Positions 15,279-25,103 of a stretch of 32,910 nucleotides of DNA are shown one piece after another. Made by a program: the position numbers and the translations under genes. The notes under the pieces were generated by a model. The model saw only the letters and a program-made list of their open reading frames with translations. It ran no database searches and was not told where the DNA came from. The number at the start of each line of letters is the position of its first letter. The first letter of the stretch is position 1. Origin of the DNA: an uncultured Bacilli bacterium (lineage in GTDB: Bacteria > Bacillota_I > Bacilli_A > RF39 > UBA660); assembly GCA_944332635.1 (NCBI GenBank), contig CALVKI010000048.1:1-32910 (forward strand), written 5' to 3'.

Positions 15279-16364
15279 TTAGGATTTATCATCATTCTTA
15301 CAAAAATTATCATTATATCTCATATTTTTATTACCTACATAGATATCTTTGTTCCCGTCTAAAGTTTGGCATAAAATAATCGCTATATTTTCATCTGGAT
15401 TTACATAAATTGCAGTACCTCCATCCCATAGTACTTCTTTTTTAGTTAATTTTTCTTTAATTTTATTTCGTGTCAACTTTTTATTTTCTAAAGCATCTTG
15501 AATAGGAAGTTGATAAAAATCATCTGTCTCATAAATGACATCTACACAATTTAAATATAAGTTATAACCATTCATTTCTATTTTTTCTAAATTAACACAA
15601 GAACTTTTTTCTGCTACATAAAACGTTTGAATAAGTTCCTGTTTGATAGTCAACATCTTTACTAACATAATTATATCAACTAAAACAATAAAAATAAAAG
15701 CAATAATCCATATTATAATTCTAACTAATTTAGGTATATTGAAATCTTGATAAAAGATTTTTTTCAACTGATCTATTTGCTTGGTTTTCTTTAATAAAAA
15801 GACAAATAGTAATGAACCACCAATATTTAAAATAAAATCATCAATATCAAATCTACCTGTAGAAGTAATTAGTTGTAATGTTTCAATCGTTAAAACTACA
15901 ATTCCTAAATAAATAAATTGATTCTTCAATTTATAATATTTCTTATCTTTTAATATTAATAAAAATGAAAACGGAATAAATGCTACAGCATTTCCTAAAA
16001 TATTCATTACTTTGATATTTATATTAATTGGACCTACTAAATATCTAATAATACTTTTAAATGGAATTATGTTAATTGAGTTTAATAATTTGAAAGAAAA
16101 AAAGCTAATTCTTGGTCTATTAATAAACATTGTTAATGATAATAATAAAATAAAATATAAGATGATGTATTTTGTTATATTTTTTTTGTAGAATTGTCTT
16201 TTATTTATAATAGTACCAGTAACAAAAGTAAGGATTGCCAATAATAAAATAAAAATTAGAATCATAGAATATGAAAAACTATAAGAATTTAGAAAAATAG
16301 ATATTATAAATAATAGAATAGATGTTATTAATAAGATATCATACAATTTTTTTATTTGTTTCAT
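15279..16364 (-). CDS. VanZ-domain membrane protein with extra C-terminal domain
   Basis: This 361-residue protein has two N-terminal helices (about 8-27 and 33-52) and a VanZ-like four-helix region at about 63-192. The region ends in the diagnostic motif TSTGRFDIDDFILNIGG (169-183). Another helix follows at about 214-238, then a soluble region of about 120 residues on the far side (240-361). VanZ of enterococci raises teicoplanin resistance by an unknown mechanism, and VanZ-like domains are widespread in Bacilli. The C-terminal domain is not part of ordinary VanZ and contains DFYQLPIQDALENKKLT and VLWDGGTAIYVNPDENIAI. GAGG precedes the ATG, one base after the stop of the 147-residue gene. 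Confidence 0.8.
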   Translation of the reverse strand: MKQIKKLYDILLITSILLFIISIFLNSYSFSYSMILIFILLLAILTFVTGTIINKRQFYKKNITKYIILYFILLLSLTMFINRPRISFFSFKLLNSINIIPFKSIIRYLVGPININIKVMNILGNAVAFIPFSFLLILKDKKYYKLKNQFIYLGIVVLTIETLQLITSTGRFDIDDFILNIGGSLLFVFLLKKTKQIDQLKKIFYQDFNIPKLVRIIIWIIAFIFIVLVDIIMLVKMLTIKQELIQTFYVAEKSSCVNLEKIEMNGYNLYLNCVDVIYETDDFYQLPIQDALENKKLTRNKIKEKLTKKEVLWDGGTAIYVNPDENIAIILCQTLDGNKDIYVGNKNMRYNDNFCKNDDKS

Positions 16365-16365
16365 T

Positions 16366-16809
16366 TTATTTTTCCTCTTTTAAAAATGTTTTAGATTTTG
16401 GATATAGATTGTGGAAAGCATCAGCAATTTCATCATCTTTAGAAATTATTTGTACAAAAGTTGAATCATAGGCAATAATTTCTATATCAGCGAAAGGATG
16501 TTGTGGTTTAATCACTACTTTATCGATATTTTCTGTATCAGGTAAGTTATAATTTAAAATTTCTTCTTTAGAGTATTTTTTAGGGATTGCTGAAAAAACT
16601 CCCCAAATCCATTGAATCTGTTTCGTTTCTAATTTATTTAATAATTCATCATTACTAAGAATTATATAATTATCATAAAAATAATCCCCAGTATTTGTTT
16701 CTATTTCAGTAATTAACCAATTATAATTTAAGTTTTTACCGCCTAGAGTGTTAATAATCTTTAACATATTTGTATAAGAATCTTCCCCTTGGGATACATA
16801 TCTTTTCAT
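16366..16809 (-). CDS. Hypothetical soluble protein, 147 residues
   Basis: I do not recognise the family. The protein is soluble, acidic and aromatic, with a central IQWIWGVFSAIPKKY (about residues 66-80) and a final segment DDEIADAFHNLYPKSKTFL. The Trp-rich centre and size resemble small immunity-type or DUF proteins of Bacillus, but this is only an impression. AAGGAG precedes the ATG at good spacing. It is the first gene of the membrane-protein cluster, and its TAA is one base from the VanZ-protein ATG. The 230 bases upstream hold a possible -10 (TATACT near 16990), which would give a long leader. Confidence 0.55.
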   Translation of the reverse strand: MKRYVSQGEDSYTNMLKIINTLGGKNLNYNWLITEIETNTGDYFYDNYIILSNDELLNKLETKQIQWIWGVFSAIPKKYSKEEILNYNLPDTENIDKVVIKPQHPFADIEIIAYDSTFVQIISKDDEIADAFHNLYPKSKTFLKEEK

Positions 16810-17041
16810 TTTTTTCTCCTTTTATTCTACCCTATTAATTATGTTTTTTTCTATTCTAGACTATAAATTATTAAATATTATTCACTTTTTTGTTCTAAGT
16901 ATCTCATTAATTTCTACCATATGCAAAATAACAATTATCTTGAATAATATTTTATTTATTATTAGTCATAAATATCTTGTTTTTATAGTATAATCTTTTC
17001 GGTTAGAGAATACTAGATATTATTTGGTCTCGTTGTATTAT

Positions 17042-17254
17042 CTATTTTTCTTCTATAATTACAGCTTCTTTTATTTTCTTATGGTTTCTTTTAATCGTTT
17101 TAAACTTTACATTTTTCTTAATAATAAAATATATAGTCAATATCAATAATATTATAGCTATAACTGGTAAGACAATGAAAAAGAAGAACCATAAAATAGT
17201 CAAAATGATTATTCCCCCTAAAAGCATGAATAATATTTTTTTTATTTTGTTCAT
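17042..17254 (-). CDS. Small membrane protein, 70 residues
   Basis: This is a short protein with two closely spaced hydrophobic segments (about residues 6-22 and 24-45) and a long basic tail of about 25 residues ending in EEK. TAAGGAGG stands five bases before the ATG, which strongly supports translation. It begins nine bases after the stop of the ABC-F gene, so the two are co-transcribed. No family is recognised. It may be an accessory membrane peptide, and its link to the ABC-F protein is by position only. Confidence 0.6.
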   Translation of the reverse strand: MNKIKKILFMLLGGIIILTILWFFFFIVLPVIAIILLILTIYFIIKKNVKFKTIKRNHKKIKEAVIIEEK

Positions 17255-17263
17255 TTTTCCTCC

Positions 17264-18886
17264 TTATACTAATTCTGTATTTAAGTAATAGTAATAATGC
17301 AATAGTTCTTTACTATACTCCATAATTTTTCCTTCTGGTAAGACTAACATTCTTGTTACTCCTATTTGTTCTACAAATGAAGGATTGTGACTTACCATAA
17401 TTATAGTTCCTGTATAGTTTTTGAAATTTTCTCCAATAACTGCTTGTGTTTCTGGATCAAAGTGGTTAGTTGGTTCATCTAATATGATTATATTAGTTCT
17501 TTGGATTAGTATTTTACATAGTGCCACTCTTGCTTTTTCTCCAGGGGATAACACTTTTACTTTTTTAAAAACATCGTCTTTTGAAAATAAAAAGTTTCCT
17601 AAGACTGTTCTTAGTTCCTGATCGTTGTAGTTTAGGTTATCAATATTTTCTAAAATACTTTTATCATCATCTAATATTTCTAATTCTTGAGCATAGTAAG
17701 CAATGCTTGCATGATAGCCATATTCTACTTTCCCTTGAATTGGCTTTAATTGCCCCATGATTAATTTTAATAGAGTTGTTTTTCCTATTCCATTTTCTCC
17801 TACAATTAAAAACTTTTCTCCTCTAGACATTTGAAAAGATAGGTTTTTATACAGATCTTTTTTATTGGGATAATGAAAAGTTAGATTCTCTACTTCTAGA
17901 GGAATCTTACCACTTTTTTCTAGTGGATCTACTTTCATGGTTACTGTTTTATATTTTTCCTCTCTAGTTTCTAACTCATCTAATTTTTTTTCTAGTAGTT
18001 TTTTTCGTGACTGCCCCATTTTCTTTAATTTGTGATTTGTTGCAGATGCTTGTTCTGCTTTTCTTACTACTTCTTCCAGTTTTTTTATTTCTCTTTCTTG
18101 GGCTTGTATTCTTAATTCTTTCTCCAACATTTCGTTGGCATAAAGTCTTTTAAATTCATGATAGTTTCCTTTGTAAACTTTTATTTTATGAGTTACTTTA
18201 TTGATAAACATTGTTTTGCTAATTACTTCATTTAGAAAATCAATATCATGACTTATAACTAATACCATACCATGATAATTCTTCAAATAATTAGTAACAA
18301 AGTCTTTTGTTTTCATATCTAAGTGGTTAGTTGGTTCATCTAATAATAAAATATCAGAATTAGAAAAAAGGAGTCTTGCAAAAGCAACCTTTGATTTTTG
18401 ACCTCCAGATAACTCTCCTACTTTCATCTCTAGTAATTCACTGTCTATTTTCATACTTTCTATTAAAGATAAAAGTTCGTCTTCTGCAGTATATTGGTGT
18501 AGACTATCTAATTCATTCTGAATTTGTTCTGCTCTTTTTAATAATTTCGTTTGTAATTTTTCTTCTTCATTTGGTAACTTTTCATATATATTATTTAATT
18601 CTTTTTCTAACTTTTCTATTGGCCTTGCACTATAAAGGTAATCAAGGACATTCATTTCTTTATCTTGAAAACTAATTTCTTGAGGTAAATAACCTATTTT
18701 TTTGTTATTAATGGTTACTTTGCCACCATCTAGTCGTTCTTCTTTTAAAACAATTTTAAATAATGTAGTTTTACCTGCACCATTTACTCCAACGACTCCT
18801 ACTTTATCTTTTTCTTCAATGTTAAATTCGGCATCGTCATAAATTATTTCACTACCAAAAGTAAGATACATATTTTGTCCTTGCAT
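17264..18886 (-). CDS. ABC-F family ATPase (ribosome-associated)
   Basis: This is a soluble protein of about 540 residues with two ATP-binding cassettes and no membrane segment. The first cassette has GVNGAGKTT, LSGGQKSKVAFA and ILLLDEPTNHLD. The charged linker (about 240-315) is long enough to be the P-site tRNA-interaction motif. The second cassette has GENGIGKTT, LSPGEKARVAL and IIILDEPTNHFD. ABC-F proteins bind the ribosomal E site and either rescue stalled ribosomes or protect them from antibiotics. Which of the two applies here cannot be read from the sequence. The start is the ATG at 18886 after TTGGTGA; a GTG at 18910 overlaps the stop of the decayed gene upstream and is less likely. 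Confidence 0.9.
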   Translation of the reverse strand: MQGQNMYLTFGSEIIYDDAEFNIEEKDKVGVVGVNGAGKTTLFKIVLKEERLDGGKVTINNKKIGYLPQEISFQDKEMNVLDYLYSARPIEKLEKELNNIYEKLPNEEEKLQTKLLKRAEQIQNELDSLHQYTAEDELLSLIESMKIDSELLEMKVGELSGGQKSKVAFARLLFSNSDILLLDEPTNHLDMKTKDFVTNYLKNYHGMVLVISHDIDFLNEVISKTMFINKVTHKIKVYKGNYHEFKRLYANEMLEKELRIQAQEREIKKLEEVVRKAEQASATNHKLKKMGQSRKKLLEKKLDELETREEKYKTVTMKVDPLEKSGKIPLEVENLTFHYPNKKDLYKNLSFQMSRGEKFLIVGENGIGKTTLLKLIMGQLKPIQGKVEYGYHASIAYYAQELEILDDDKSILENIDNLNYNDQELRTVLGNFLFSKDDVFKKVKVLSPGEKARVALCKILIQRTNIIILDEPTNHFDPETQAVIGENFKNYTGTIIMVSHNPSFVEQIGVTRMLVLPEGKIMEYSKELLHYYYYLNTELV

Positions 18887-18906
18887 GATGTCACCAACTT
18901 TCTTTA

Positions 18907-19258
18907 TCACCTTATTTTATCTTTATAAAAATCATTTTCTTTTAACATCTCTTTTAAACTTTTAAATCTCGTCTCTGCTAATTCTTCACATAATTTTAGT
19001 ACTTCATCATTTTGATAATTCTTTACAATATATTTTTTATTCCTTTATCCAAATGAAATAGAAATACAACCTCATTTTCTTTTAAATATTCATTCCAATA
19101 ACCTCATTGTAAGTTTTTAGCAATATATTCCTCCCAAATTTGTTCTTTTTCTTTAGGAAAAGACACTTTGTAACTTTCGCCTGTTTTTTGGATTTAAAAC
19201 CTTTTTGTTCTAATTCTTTAATAGAGTCACTAACTCCCATTGCATAGCTATAATTCAT
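18907..19258 (-). pseudogene. Decayed gene with at least three lesions
   Basis: AAGGAG and an ATG at 19258 open a reading frame, MNYSYAMGVSDSIKELEQKG. After about 30 codons the sense text moves to another frame, VSFPKEKEQIWEEYIAKNLQ. It then meets a TGA, resumes as GYWNEYLKENEVVFLFHLDK, and shifts again to NDEVLKLCEELAETRFKSLK. It ends in KDKIR and a TGA at 18907. Joined, the pieces make one protein-like sequence of about 117 residues, of unknown family, disrupted by two frameshifts and one nonsense codon. The stop overlaps the leader of the ABC-F gene. An apparent open frame running to 19082 is a by-product of the first frameshift. Confidence 0.6.
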
Positions 19259-19375
19259 GTTATCTCCTTCTTTACTTAATATTTCTAAGTTTTGCGTTCC
19301 TCTCTCCATTTTAATATTTATTTAACACATCTGTATAAACACTTTGTTCTGGATTTGCTATTTTATTTTCTAGAT

Positions 19376-19960
19376 TTATTTCCATATATACTCTAATAAT
19401 TTCTTTTTAGCCCGTGGAAGATTACTATCGGCTGCTAATTCTAAATAATATTTTGCTTTGTTCCAATCTTTTTCAGCACCGATTCCATTATAATAAAAAT
19501 TAGCCCCTAAATCATAGATTGCAGCAATATGTCCTTTTTCTGCAGCAGAAGTAATTAATTCAAAGGCTTTGGTTTTGTCTTCTGAGATATTTCCAAAACC
19601 AAAATAATAATAAGCGCCTAAGCAAAAAATAGTATACGCTTGTCGTTGTGGAATATCCTGTTCTTCTGTTATTAGTTCTTTTAATTTTGGATAAGCTTTG
19701 ATAAATAATTGATGGGCTTTTGTTTTATTTTCTTCTACCCCATCGCCAAAGTAATAGCAAGCTCCTAATCCATAAATTGCTCTTGGATCACCTAGAATGG
19801 CCCCTTTTTGATACCAATAAACAGCTTTTGTTAAATCTTGATCTACTCCGTTTTCGGCACTATCATAACTTCTTCCTAGTATATAGTTAGCTAGTCCATC
19901 GGTTAATGCTTGTTGTTCTAATTGCTTTATATTATAAGTTAAAGGTATTATTTGTTTCAT
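19376..19960 (-). CDS. Sel1-like repeat protein
   Basis: This 194-residue soluble protein is built of about four Sel1-like (TPR-related) repeats: LTKAVYWYQKGAILGDPRAI, YGLGACYYFGDGVEENKTKA, FCLGAYYYFGFGNISEDKTK and YDLGANFYYNGIGAEKDWNK, each with the A-x-x-x-LG-x-x-Y-x-x-G-x-G pattern. Such proteins act as scaffolds for protein-protein contacts. No signal peptide is present, so it is probably cytoplasmic. AAAGGAGG precedes the ATG, which overlaps the tag stop codon by four bases (ATGA), so the two genes are translationally coupled. Its partner is unknown. Confidence 0.85.
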   Translation of the reverse strand: MKQIIPLTYNIKQLEQQALTDGLANYILGRSYDSAENGVDQDLTKAVYWYQKGAILGDPRAIYGLGACYYFGDGVEENKTKAHQLFIKAYPKLKELITEEQDIPQRQAYTIFCLGAYYYFGFGNISEDKTKAFELITSAAEKGHIAAIYDLGANFYYNGIGAEKDWNKAKYYLELAADSNLPRAKKKLLEYIWK

Positions 19961-20502
19961 GTGTCCTCCTTTTGTAAAAAGCAGTTTGGTTCATGAGAAT
20001 TAATCACTCCTATTGCTTGTAAATAAGAATAGATAATCGTACTTCCTACAAATCTCATTCCTCGGTTATATAAATCTTTTGATATTTTGTCTGATAACGA
20101 CGAAGTTATTTTATCATATTCATATATTACATTTCCTTCTGTAAAATGCCATATATAATTAGAAAAAGTATTATATTCTTTTTGAATATTCATAAATATT
20201 TTAGCATTTGTTATAGTTGCAGTTATTTTTCGTTTGTTTCTTATAATATTTTTATTTTTTATTAACTCATTTACTTTATTCTCTTCATATTTGCTTATCT
20301 TTTGATAATCAAAATTATCAAAAGCTTTTTTAAAGTCCTCTCTTTTGTTCAAAATGCATTCCCAAGAAAGTCCTGCTTGAAAAGATTCTAGCAGCAGCAT
20401 TTCAAATAATTTCTCATCATCATAGATAGGAATTCCCCATTCTTTATCATGATAATTTATGTATAAAGGATTGTTTAAATTTACCCAATTACATCTATTC
20501 AT
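19957..20502 (-). CDS. tag: DNA-3-methyladenine glycosylase I
   Basis: This 181-residue base-excision repair enzyme removes 3-methyladenine from alkylated DNA. All four zinc ligands expected from E. coli Tag are present: Cys4, His18, His170 and Cys174. The catalytic-pocket glutamate lies in LLESFQAGLSWECIL (Glu39). The N-terminus (RCNWVN...YHDKEWGIP) is diagnostic. AGAGG precedes the ATG. The downstream Sel1-repeat gene overlaps its stop. The length is normal for the family and no key residue is missing. Confidence 0.95.
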   Translation of the reverse strand: MNRCNWVNLNNPLYINYHDKEWGIPIYDDEKLFEMLLLESFQAGLSWECILNKREDFKKAFDNFDYQKISKYEENKVNELIKNKNIIRNKRKITATITNAKIFMNIQKEYNTFSNYIWHFTEGNVIYEYDKITSSLSDKISKDLYNRGMRFVGSTIIYSYLQAIGVINSHEPNCFLQKEDT

Positions 20503-20867
20503 TAGTCTACCTCTTTATAGAATAGTTCTCTATGTCCAAATTTCTGTTTTTCTGCTTATTGGAAATATGTGTATTTTTTTCAGAAAACTCCTGTATCGTA
20601 TCTGTCCATAAATATACTTTATTACTTTTTCTTACATTATTTTTATCTCATATTCTTGATAATAATATTCTTTAAAAATCATAGTACTAATACAAAGGTT
20701 TATTTCTATTTTTTCAATGTGCCAAATCTAGTTAAAAATCTTTATCATATTATTTATAATCAATAGGTAATTTTTTAGCTGCATATAGTTTTTTATTATA
20801 AAGTTAAAATATTTGTTATATGTACAATGATTATTTACAATATCATCTGATTATTAATTACGAAATA
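20503..20867. other. AT-rich gap, possibly decayed coding sequence
   Basis: No intact gene is seen on either strand. On the minus strand, stretches such as KLYAAKKLPIDYK and KNRNKPLY share one frame but are interrupted by several stops. Nearer to tag, a frame of about 47 codons (ending NLDIENYSIKR before 20520) has no start codon. It may be the remains of one or two genes, but no family is recognisable. The leader of tag occupies the last 20 bases. Confidence 0.3.
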
Positions 20868-21131
20868 TTACTCTTCTTTACATTTATCTGTCACACTTTC
20901 TATTTTTTTTAATTCAAAACGATATTTTTGTTTTACATTTGGATATTTTTCATGATCTATTTCCTCTAAAAAGTCAATTAATGGTCTTACCCAACAGGTA
21001 CCATCGTCATATAATTTTCTATATACAACCATATCTTCCAAAGTTTCACTATTTCTTACTATTTCTTCTACTAAGTAGTAATTTCCCTTAAAATGCTTAT
21101 ATATTCCATGTATTTTAATGTTATTCATCAT
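20868..21131 (-). CDS. DUF1653 domain protein
   Basis: This is an 87-residue protein matching DUF1653 almost over its full length: IHGIYKHFKGNYYLVEEIVR, then SETLEDMVVYRKLYDDGTCW and VRPLIDFLEEI. The family is a small beta-barrel-like domain of unknown function, found in bacteria and phages. AGAGG precedes two adjacent ATGs (21131 and 21128). A TATAAT at 21160-21155 and AAGACA at 21183-21178, 17 bp apart, make its likely promoter, and the -35 lies inside the tgt terminator. The gene is therefore transcribed separately from tgt. Confidence 0.85.
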   Translation of the reverse strand: MMNNIKIHGIYKHFKGNYYLVEEIVRNSETLEDMVVYRKLYDDGTCWVRPLIDFLEEIDHEKYPNVKQKYRFELKKIESVTDKCKEE

Positions 21132-21162
21132 CTAACCTCTTCTCTTTTATGTAAATTATAAC

Positions 21163-22322
<1,160 letters not shown>

Positions 22323-22334
22323 TTATGTTTCTAC

Positions 22335-22340
22335 ATTATA
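22335..22340 (-). promoter_or_regulatory. -10 element of tgt
   Basis: A perfect TATAAT on the minus strand lies about 25 bases before the tgt ATG. CTTGTC or ACTTGT, 16-17 bp above, is a weak -35. The segment just upstream (22341-22380) is an A-run/T-run inverted repeat that may end the preceding gene's transcript. Confidence 0.45.
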
Positions 22341-22401
22341 GTGAAAAAGAAAAATAGACAAGTGGACTTTTCTTTTTTCAAAATTTATTTAATGGCGTGT
22401 C

Positions 22402-22938
22402 TTATAATGTTTTTTGATAGTTTCTTCCCAAATTTTTTATTTTTATTATTCCCGCTTTAATTTCTCTTTGTGACTGTCTATCAATATCTAGTTTGCCATC
22501 ATAAGTTAATTGCTTCATTCTACAACCAAACTCATTACTAAGTGTCTCATAACTACGCTTACATAATGCTAGTGTTTCATCTTGTTCAATTAGTTGATAC
22601 AAATTACTTGGTGTTTTATTTTCGGAAGTGATAGAAATACCTTTTAGTATATTTTTATGAGCATTACACATATCTTTTCTTCTATTACATAATGTCTCTA
22701 TGGCCTCTGAAGCGCCTTTCATTCCCGACATTCTAGCTACACATCCACCAACTCTAGCTTTTATTAAATTTAACCTTGTTATTCTCTTTTTTTCTTCTTG
22801 TATTCCTCTTTCATGGGATAAATAACACAATTTTAAATATTCATTGACTACTAATTGCGTAACAAAAGTCCCTGGTTTTGCACCATTTTTAATAAAAGAA
22901 GCTAATTTTTTTTTCTGAAGTTCTTCTTGATTATTCAT
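22402..22938 (-). CDS. Hypothetical protein, 178 residues
   Basis: I do not recognise this family. The protein is soluble, basic and mostly helical, with many cysteines for its size. One is in YLKLCYLSHERG, and others are in ARVGGCVARMSG, IETLCNRRKDMCNAHKN, LALCKRSYE and NEFGCRMKQL. No regular CxxC zinc motif is visible. The ending DGKLDIDRQSQREIKAGIIK is compact. AAAGGTGATAAAAA precedes the ATG. It lies between the 261-residue membrane-anchored gene and tgt, with about 90-200 bases on each side, and may be monocistronic. Confidence 0.6.
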   Translation of the reverse strand: MNNQEELQKKKLASFIKNGAKPGTFVTQLVVNEYLKLCYLSHERGIQEEKKRITRLNLIKARVGGCVARMSGMKGASEAIETLCNRRKDMCNAHKNILKGISITSENKTPSNLYQLIEQDETLALCKRSYETLSNEFGCRMKQLTYDGKLDIDRQSQREIKAGIIKIKNLGRNYQKTL

Positions 22939-23141
22939 TTTTTATCACCTTTTTTACTTTCCTTTTGTTGTTTTTTAAGTATATTTCGTATATTTTCCTA
23001 TTAGAACATAATTATTTCTATTGCATCTAAACAGCATTCATATACTTATGTCTTTCCTATTTTTCATATATTAATATACTGGTAAATTTATTATACTCTA
23101 TTTTTCCTAATAAGCAAGAAAAATATAATTTTTATTGTTGA

Positions 23142-23927
23142 TTATATTAGTACTGTCATTAATCCATAATTATTATCATTATCTTTTTTTAATGTAAATG
23201 TTACTGTAGGCAAACTTGTTTTTATCATATCATATTCTTCATCGGTAATAGTGTGAGGGTCTTCATATGGTCCTAAGATGGGATTTTGACTATTCATACT
23301 GTCTTCTTTTGTTTTATAATAACTAAGTGTAGGGCCACATACTCCTCCACAATAATCACCATATAAAATATGAACGTTTACTATATATTTATCGTCCTCC
23401 ACCATTCCATTTATATAATATATTTCTGCAGAATAGGTTCCTTGACCTCCGTGTCCATGTGTATCTTGAAAAATGTATTCTCTTTTTGCACTGTTATATT
23501 TATATAAGATACCATCTCCTGCAAAACAGTTTATATCTTCATGTTTATATGAATGGTTCTTACCAAAGTATGTCTGTAAGATTTTTTCAATTTCACTTTC
23601 CATGATATTATTTCTTAATGTGCCTATTTTTACTAGAGCAAAATTTAGTGCCTCTTGATTTGTTATTGGATGTTGTTCATCAATTGGATATGATTTCACC
23701 AATGCTGTTGCATAATCTTTAATTTGAATTAAAATTTGTTGTTGTTCTATATTTGTTAATGCACGTGATTCTACTTTTGATTGATGTTCTGATTTTAACT
23801 TTTCTGCCTCTTCTTTTTGTTCAATTTTTGTTTCATTTAATACTTTTTTATAAATAATATAAGAGAGACTTCCCAATAAACATATTATTAAAATAATGGT
23901 TATTATGACTAAATTTCTATTTTTCAT
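23142..23927 (-). CDS. Membrane-anchored hypothetical protein, 261 residues
   Basis: A single N-terminal helix (about residues 5-27) with a basic start and no lipobox cysteine anchors a soluble domain outside the cell. A charged coiled segment (30-60) comes next. The C-terminal domain (about 100-261) is beta-rich and contains FQDTHGHGGQGTYSAEIYY and ILYGDYCGGVCGPTLSYYKT. The paired CGGVC cysteines could form a disulfide or bind metal. I do not recognise the family. AAAGGAG precedes the ATG. No partner gene is obvious; it is separated from the trmD operon by about 50 bases. Confidence 0.6.
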   Translation of the reverse strand: MKNRNLVIITIILIICLLGSLSYIIYKKVLNETKIEQKEEAEKLKSEHQSKVESRALTNIEQQQILIQIKDYATALVKSYPIDEQHPITNQEALNFALVKIGTLRNNIMESEIEKILQTYFGKNHSYKHEDINCFAGDGILYKYNSAKREYIFQDTHGHGGQGTYSAEIYYINGMVEDDKYIVNVHILYGDYCGGVCGPTLSYYKTKEDSMNSQNPILGPYEDPHTITDEEYDMIKTSLPTVTFTLKKDNDNNYGLMTVLI

Positions 23928-23980
23928 TTTAACTCCTTTTTATGTCATGAACTTAAAAAATTTTTTTGCGATTATTAAAA

Positions 23981-24424
23981 CTATTTTCCTTTTCCTTGTT
24001 GTAAACTCATTTCATACCATGCAGTTTGTAATTCTATAAAGCGCATATTAGCTTCTCTTTGAAATGCTTTTAGTTGACTAGACATTTCTTCTAGTTCTTT
24101 TTGTTTTAGGAAATGACGATATTTATTTTTTATTTCTTGACGGAATTTCTCTATTCTGTTTAGTGCTTCTTTAAAGCATTCTCCACTGTCATCATCACTC
24201 GTTAATAATTCCATTAAGGTAGCAACTAATTTTTGATATTCCTTTGATACCTTCTTTGATATTAAAGGATGAGCTAATTTAGTATTAATAATTATAATGT
24301 TTTTTACTTTGTATTTTCCAATAGTAAAAATTTTTTTAGAACTAGCCATGGGAAAGCCATATATCTTATCACTAAATGTTACTTCTTTGGATTCATATTT
24401 TTTATTTGCTACCTGATACATCAT
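23981..24424 (-). CDS. Hypothetical protein at the end of the trmD operon
   Basis: This is a 147-residue soluble protein. The first half is a small beta domain (IYGFPMASSKKIFTIGKYKV). The second half, from about residue 60, is helical and coiled-coil-like, with EALNRIEKFRQEIKNKYRHF and QREANMRFIELQTAWYEM. The family is not recognised. It starts five bases after the trmD stop with GGTGGT before ATG ATG, so it is coupled to trmD. Its position suggests co-expression with RNA modification and ribosome-maturation genes but gives no function. Confidence 0.6.
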   Translation of the reverse strand: MMYQVANKKYESKEVTFSDKIYGFPMASSKKIFTIGKYKVKNIIIINTKLAHPLISKKVSKEYQKLVATLMELLTSDDDSGECFKEALNRIEKFRQEIKNKYRHFLKQKELEEMSSQLKAFQREANMRFIELQTAWYEMSLQQGKGK

Positions 24425-24429
24425 ACCAC

Positions 24430-25095
24430 CTACTTTTCTAATAAATCTGGTCTTCTACTTTGAGTTTTCTTTATACTTTCTAGTCTTCTATACTCTTCTA
24501 TCTTCTTATGATCTCCAGATAATAATACTTCTGGCACTTCCATTCCTCGAAAGTTTCTTGGTTTTGTATATGTTGGATAATCTAATAAATTATTATTAAA
24601 AGAGTCATTTTTATGAGATTCTTCTTCTATTACTCCAGGTAATAGTCTTACAATAGAATCTGTTATTACCATACTTGCAAATTCCCCACCAGTCAGTATA
24701 TAATCTCCTATACTTAATTGTAAATCGCAAAGAGAACGTATTCTTTCATCAAATCCTTCATAATGGCCACATATAAAAATTAGATGTTTTTCTTTAGACA
24801 GATTATAAGCTATTTCTTGTTTATATGGAATTCCGTCTGGCGTTAATAATATTACTTTGCTATCTTTGGTTTTTAAACTTTCTACACAATCAAAGATTGG
24901 CTGACAGGTTAATACCATACCAGCTCCCCCTCCATATGGTGTATCATCTACTTTATGGTGTAAATCTATAGAATAATCTCTAAAGTTATGAATCTTTATT
25001 TTTACTTTTTTTTGGTTGATTGCTCGTTTTATGATAGATGAAGAAAAGACATTTTCAAACATCTCAGGAAAGAGTGTTAAAATATCAATTTTCAT
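24430..25095 (-). CDS. trmD: tRNA (guanine-N1)-methyltransferase
   Basis: This enzyme makes m1G37 in tRNAs with a G at position 36, using S-adenosylmethionine in a trefoil-knot fold. [10 protein letters not shown] begins the protein. [26 protein letters not shown] and [11 protein letters not shown] form the cofactor knot. [11 protein letters not shown] and [10 protein letters not shown] belong to the tRNA-binding part, and it ends RRPDLLEK. At 221 residues it is a little shorter than the E. coli enzyme but complete. GTAGGTGAT precedes the ATG, eight bases after rimM. The rpsP and rplS genes that flank rimM-trmD in many Bacillota are absent here. Confidence 0.96.
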   Translation of the reverse strand: MKIDILTLFPEMFENVFSSSIIKRAINQKKVKIKIHNFRDYSIDLHHKVDDTPYGGGAGMVLTCQPIFDCVESLKTKDSKVILLTPDGIPYKQEIAYNLSKEKHLIFICGHYEGFDERIRSLCDLQLSIGDYILTGGEFASMVITDSIVRLLPGVIEEESHKNDSFNNNLLDYPTYTKPRNFRGMEVPEVLLSGDHKKIEEYRRLESIKKTQSRRPDLLEK

Positions 25096-25103
25096 ATTAT
25101 CAC

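Noticed and set aside
19082-19309. Intact 75-residue gene
   Set aside because: Its second half is the wrong frame of a decayed gene. The better-coding text continues in another frame with more lesions.
20569-20766. Plus-strand 65-codon open frame
   Set aside because: It is phenylalanine/tyrosine-rich, low in complexity, without a ribosome site, and lies in an AT-rich gap; it is likely chance.
20503-20867. IS or toxin remnant between tag and the DUF1653 gene
   Set aside because: Some minus-strand text looks protein-like but with many stops and no recognisable motif, so I only note it as a gap.
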